Assembly (NCBI GenBank): GCA_037974665.1
Contig: CM075773.1
Span: 17,226,146 to 17,290,145 of the forward strand
Length of the DNA: 64,000 nucleotides
From: Ehretia macrophylla
Taxonomy: Eukaryota > Streptophyta > Magnoliopsida > Boraginales > Ehretiaceae
Reading direction: 5' to 3'
Shown here: piece by piece, positions 60,360 through 64,000 of the stretch
Layout: each line of letters begins with the position of its first letter
How positions within the stretch are numbered: position 1 is the stretch's first letter
Position numbers and translations under genes: made by a program
The notes under the pieces: model-generated
What the model was told of the DNA's origin: nothing
The model's input: the letters and a program-made list of their open reading frames with translations, nothing else
Databases searched by the model: none

Positions 60360-60917
60360 GTCATGTTGAGGGCATAAATCCTTTATGTGTTGAAGGTTCA
60401 TAGTCCCAGCCTTGAGATATGGCCCATTCAAAAGGCCCAATGGGCTTAACGACAACCCATCCGCTACAACAACGCAGCATCCTCGCAAGACGTGATATCG
60501 ACGCATTGTAGGGTCCTCTAATGTGCCGCGAGTAAGGTTGTCGTCCTTTTAACAGCTCACGACGTACGATCCGGGACAGAAAAATAGAGCAAAAGTAGAA
60601 AAGTGGCCCGAAACTAATGAAAACGTTCGATTTTGAGCTCCAACAAGGGCACAGCGAGCTAGCTGGCAGACCCCGTCGTAGAGCTCTCAGAGAGCTTTCC
60701 AACGGTATGCTGTGCGCCTCGTAACTCCTTACGGATCAAAAGTTATGGGCACCGGAGCGACGGAGACCTAGTCACAAGCCCTACGCCCTCGGTTTGTGGG
60801 CCCAGCCTCCCCGTGAAGAGAAGTTGTCTTGCCCAAGGTGCCGTGGAATTCGATAATAGAAATGTGGTGGGTAAAGTATCTTGGCAACCCTAACCGGAGC
60901 AAAAAAAATTGAAAAGG

Positions 60918-61036
60918 GGGGTGCAACACGAGGGCTTCCCAGGGGGTCACGTATCCTAGTACTACTCTCGCCCAAGCGCGCTTAACTTCGGAGTTCTGAT
61001 GGGATCCGGTGCATTAGTGCTGGTATGATCGCACCC
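60918..61036 (-). rRNA. 5S rRNA: 5S rRNA gene, unit 91
   Basis: U103C, G86C and G85A (C box), U59C (A box). Confidence 0.94.
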
Positions 61037-61428
61037 GTCATGTTGAGGGCACAATTCCTTTATGTGTTAACGGTTCACAGTCCCAGCCTAGAGATATGGC
61101 CCATTCAAAAGGCCCAATGGGCTTAACGACAACCCATCCGCTTCAACAACGCAGCATCCTCGCAAGACGGGATATCGACGCATTGTAGGGTCCTCTAATG
61201 TGCCGCGAGTAAGGTTGTCGTCCTTTTAACAGCTCACGACGTACGATCCGGGACGGAAAAACATAGCAAAAGAAGAAAAGTGGCCCAAAACTGATGAAAA
61301 CGTTCGATTTTGAGCTCCGAAAAGGGCACAGCAAGCTAGCTTGCTGCCCCCGTCGTAGAGCTCTCAGAGAGCTTTCCAACGGTATGCTATGCGCCTCGTA
61401 ACTCCTTACGGATCAAAAGTTATGGGCA

Positions 61429-61434
61429 CCGGTT
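61429..61434. other. 37-bp spacer deletion junction (second copy)
   Basis: Same junction as at 45903-45908 (GGGCACCGGTTTGCGGG), 15.5 kb away. This unit is again 640 bp. Confidence 0.95.
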
Positions 61435-61557
61435 TGCGGGCCCAGCCTCCACGTGAAGAGAAGTTGTCTTGCCCAAGGTGCCGTGGGATTCGATAATAGA
61501 AATGTGGTGGGTAATGTATCTTGGCAACCCTAACCAGAGCAAAAAAAATTGAAAAGG

Positions 61558-61676
61558 GGGGTGCAACACGAAGACTTCCCAGGGGGTCACCCATCCTAGT
61601 ACTACTCTCGCCCAACCACGCTTAACTTCGGAGTTCTGATGGGATCCGTTGCATTAGTGCTGGTATGATCGCACCC
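61558..61676 (-). rRNA. 5S rRNA: 5S rRNA gene, unit 92 (short unit)
   Basis: C105U, C61G (A box) and C28A. None of these is shared with unit 69, the other carrier of the 37-bp deletion. Confidence 0.96.
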
Positions 61677-62234
61677 ATCATGTTGAGGGCACAATTCCTA
61701 TATGTGTTAACGGTTCACAGTCCCAGCCTAGAGATATGGCCCATTCAAAAGGCCCAATGGGCTTAACGACAACCCATCCGCTTCAACAACGCAACATCCT
61801 CGCAAGACGTGATATCGACGCATTGTAGGGCCCTCTAATGTTCCGCGAGTAAGGTTGTCGTTCTTTTAACAGCTCACGACGTACGATCCAGGACGGAAAA
61901 ATTAAGCAAAAGAAGAAAAGTGGCCCGAAACTGATGAAAACGTTCGATTTTGAGCTTCGAAAAGGGCAAAGCAAGCTAGCTTGCTGCCCCAGTCATAGAG
62001 CTCTCAGAGAGCTTTCCAACGGTATGCTGTGCGCCTCGTAACCCCTTACGGATCAAAAGTTATGGGCACCGGAGCGACGGAGACCTGGTCACAAGCCCTA
62101 CGCCCTCGGTTTGAGGGCCCAGCCTCCACGTGAAGAGAAGTTGTCTTGCCCAAGGTGCCGTGGGATTCGATAATAGAAATGTGGTGGGTAAAGTATCTTG
62201 GCAACCCTAACCGGAGAAAAAAAAATTCAAATGG

Positions 62235-62353
62235 GGGGTGCAACACGAGGACTTCCCAGGGGGTCACCCATCCTAGTACTACTCTCGCCCAAGCACGCTT
62301 AACTTCGGAGTTCTGATGGGATCCGGTGCATTAGTGCGGGCATGATCGCACCC
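62235..62353 (-). rRNA. 5S rRNA: 5S rRNA gene, unit 93
   Basis: A16C and A13G; boxes intact. The upstream spacer near 62398-62407 reads GTACTAGGCAAG, a short local divergence. Confidence 0.96.
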
Positions 62354-62910
62354 GTCATGTTGAGGGCACAATTCCTTTATGTGTTAACGGTTCACAGTAC
62401 TAGGCAAGAGATATGGCCCATTCAAAAGGCCCAATGGGCTTAACGACAACCCATCCGCTTCAACAACGCAGCATCCTCGCAAGACGTGATATCGACGCAT
62501 TGTAGAGTCCTCTAATGTGCCGCGAGTAGGGTTGTCGTCCTTTTAACAGCTCACGACGTACGATCCGGGACGAAAAAACAGAGCAAAAGAAGAAAAGTGG
62601 CCCGAAACTGATGAAAACGTTCGATTTTGAGCTCCGAAAGGGGCAGAGCAAGCAAGCTTGCTACCCCGTCGTAGAGCTCTCAGAGAGCTTTCCAACGGTA
62701 TACTGTGCGCCTCGTAACTCCTTACGGATCAAAAGTTATGGGCACCGGAGCGACGGAGACCTAGTCACAAGCCCTACGCCCTCGGTTTGCGGGCCCAGCC
62801 TCCCCGTGAAGAGAAGTTGTCTTGCCCAAGGTGCCATGGGATTCGATAATAGAAATGTGGTGGATAAAGTATCTTGGCAACCGTAACCGGAGCAAAAAAA
62901 ATTGAAAAGG

Positions 62911-63029
62911 GGGGTGCAACACAAGGACTTCCCAGGGGGTCACCTATCCTAGTACTACACTCGCCCAAGCACGCTTAACTTCGGTGTTCTGATGGGATCC
63001 GGTGCATTAGTGCTGGTATGATCGCACCC
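62911..63029 (-). rRNA. 5S rRNA: 5S rRNA gene, unit 94
   Basis: C107U, G85A (C box), A71U (IE) and U45A. Confidence 0.95.
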
Positions 63030-63585
63030 GTCATGTTGAGGGCACAATTCCTTTATGTGTTAACGGTTCACAGTCCCAGCCTAGAGATATGGCCCATTCA
63101 AAAGGCCCAATGGGCTTAACGACAACCCATCCGCTTCAACAACGCAGCATCCTCGCAAGACGTGATATCGACGCATTGTAGGGTCCTCTAATGTGCCGCG
63201 AGTAAGGTTGTCATCCTTTTAACAGCTCACGACGTACGATCTGGGATGAAAAAACAGAGTAAAAGAAGAAAAGTGGCCCGAAACTGATGAAAACGTTCGA
63301 TTTTGAGCTCCGAAAAGGGCATAGCAAGCAAGCTTGCTAGTCCCGTCGTAGAGCTCTGAGAGAGCATTCCAACGGTATGCTGTGCGCCTCGAACTCCTTA
63401 CGGATCAAAAGTTATGGGCACCGGAGCGACGGAGACCTAGTCACAAGCCCTAAGCCCTCGGTTTGCGGGCCCAGCCTCCCCGTGAAGAGAAGTTGTCTTG
63501 CCCAAGGTGCCGTGGGATTCGATAATAGAAATGTGGCTGGTAAAGTATCTTGGCAACCCTAACCGGAGCAAAAAAATTGAAAAGG

Positions 63586-63704
63586 GGGGTGCAACACGAG
63601 GACTTCCCAGGGGGTCACCCATCCTAGTACTACTCTCGCCCAAGCACGCTTAACTTCGGAGTTCTGATGGGATCCAGTGCATTAGTGCTGGTATGATTGC
63701 ACCC
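63586..63704 (-). rRNA. 5S rRNA: 5S rRNA gene, unit 95
   Basis: C29U and G7A; boxes intact. The distal terminator run is T7 and the step is 675 bp. Confidence 0.97.
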
Positions 63705-64000
63705 GTCATGTTCAGGGCACAATTCCTTTATGTGTTAACGGTTCACAGTGCCAGCCTAGAGATATGGCCCATTCAAATGGCCCAATGGGCTTAACCACAA
63801 CTCATTCGCTTCAACAACGCAGCATCCTCGCAAGACGGGATATCGACGCTTTGTAGGGTCCTCTAATGTGCCGCGAGTAAGGTTGCCGTCCTTTTAACAG
63901 CTCACGGCGTACGATCCGGGACGGAAAAACAGAGCAAAAGAAGAAAAGTGGCCCGAAACTGATGACAACGTTCAATTTTGAGCTCCGAAAAGGGCACAGC
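63705..64000. other. Partial 5S spacer at right edge
   Basis: This is the upstream promoter region of unit 95 and the first half of the spacer, ending in the hypervariable tract. The GGGCC/AAGCCCATTGGGCC region has T for A in the linker (ATTCAAATGGCCC near 63771) and is otherwise present. Confidence 0.95.

Larger units (their letters stand above)
1..64000 (-). repeat. 5S rDNA tandem array, 95 complete genes
   Basis: The window is built from one repeat of about 677 bp in constant orientation. Distances between successive genes are almost all 675-678 bp; exceptions are 646 bp (unit 6 to 7), 640 bp (68 to 69 and 91 to 92) and 673 bp (79 to 80). Every gap between genes is the same spacer with point changes, so no stretch holds any other gene. 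No transposon, inverted unit or partial unit interrupts it. A BamHI-type GGATCC lies in most genes, as is usual for plant 5S DNA. Both window edges cut through spacer, so the array continues beyond this window on both sides. Confidence 0.98.

Noticed and set aside
1652-63000. A 78-residue frame (MESS...LRC family) in many spacers
   Set aside because: It covers the hypervariable tract and A-rich spacer; start and length vary and frameshifts are frequent, as expected for non-coding DNA.
561-63643. A 60-95 residue minus-strand reading frame (MTPWEV... and MGESSTRMGD... families) repeated in nearly every unit
   Set aside because: They run from the 5S gene into its terminator and spacer on the transcribed strand and recur only because the DNA repeats. 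Single-base indels shift them in several units and no domain is recognisable.
1-64000. CRISPR-like array (regular repeats with variable parts)
   Set aside because: The period is 677 bp and the whole unit is conserved; the repeats contain a eukaryotic 5S gene with a Pol III terminator.
1-64000. Cassandra-type retrotransposons, which carry 5S sequence in their terminal repeats
   Set aside because: Cassandra copies are dispersed and have primer-binding and polypurine sites. Here the 5S genes are full length, strictly tandem, and no such sites or target duplications are seen.
1-64000. A new biological system (defence, mobile or biosynthetic)
   Set aside because: No non-5S gene exists in the window. 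The interest lies in repeat organisation and possible promoter elements.
1-64000. Linked (L-type) rDNA with 35S genes
   Set aside because: No 18S, 5.8S or 26S sequence is recognisable between the 5S genes.

Overview
The whole 64 kb window is one uninterrupted head-to-tail tandem array of plant-type nuclear 5S ribosomal RNA genes. I count 95 complete copies of a 119-nt 5S gene, all on the minus strand, in repeat units of about 677 bp (119-bp gene plus about 558-bp spacer). The gene reads GGGTGCGATCATACCAGCAC at its 5' end and carries the land-plant internal promoter (A box, intermediate element, C box). This points to a seed plant, probably an angiosperm, with separate (S-type) 5S loci. I cannot name the family or species from the spacer. 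No 18S/5.8S/26S, SL RNA, tRNA, transposon or protein gene is visible.

Each unit, read in the transcribed (minus) direction, contains: an upstream region with an AAGCCCATTGGGCC block and a second GGGCC block at about -63 to -88; a TATA-like CATAAAG at -28 to -22; GCCC at -14 to -11; and C at -1. The 119-nt gene follows, then a Pol III terminator (CC-TTTT-CAA-T8), then a long spacer. The spacer holds a hypervariable AGCT-rich palindromic tract and a conserved AGCTCTC-N-GAGAGCT inverted repeat.

Layout: units 1-22 (0-14 kb) often carry a CACCGTAGCG spacer variant not seen afterwards. Units 36-47 (23-32 kb) share variant blocks at 3-unit spacing. Units 52-67 (34-45 kb) form a higher-order repeat with a period of four units (about 2,707 bp). 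Units 69-95 (46-64 kb) are monomeric with scattered variants and a CCTCCCCGTG spacer allele. Three units are clearly short: one lacks 31 bp, and two, 15.5 kb apart, lack the same 37 bp.

In the gene entries variants are given in RNA sense, numbered 1-119 from the 5' end (RNA position n lies at end coordinate minus n plus 1). The reference is the majority sequence of this window, carried exactly by units 22, 43, 52, 59, 60, 75 and 80. The usual internal control region is A box 50-64, intermediate element (IE) 67-72 and C box 80-97. About half of the copies have no change inside it. All variant calls were made by eye and a few may be missed. Products of every copy, where expressed, would be the 5S rRNA of the large ribosomal subunit, made by RNA polymerase III with TFIIIA/B/C. 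Most of the many short open reading frames here are repeat-copied shadows of gene and spacer, not proteins.
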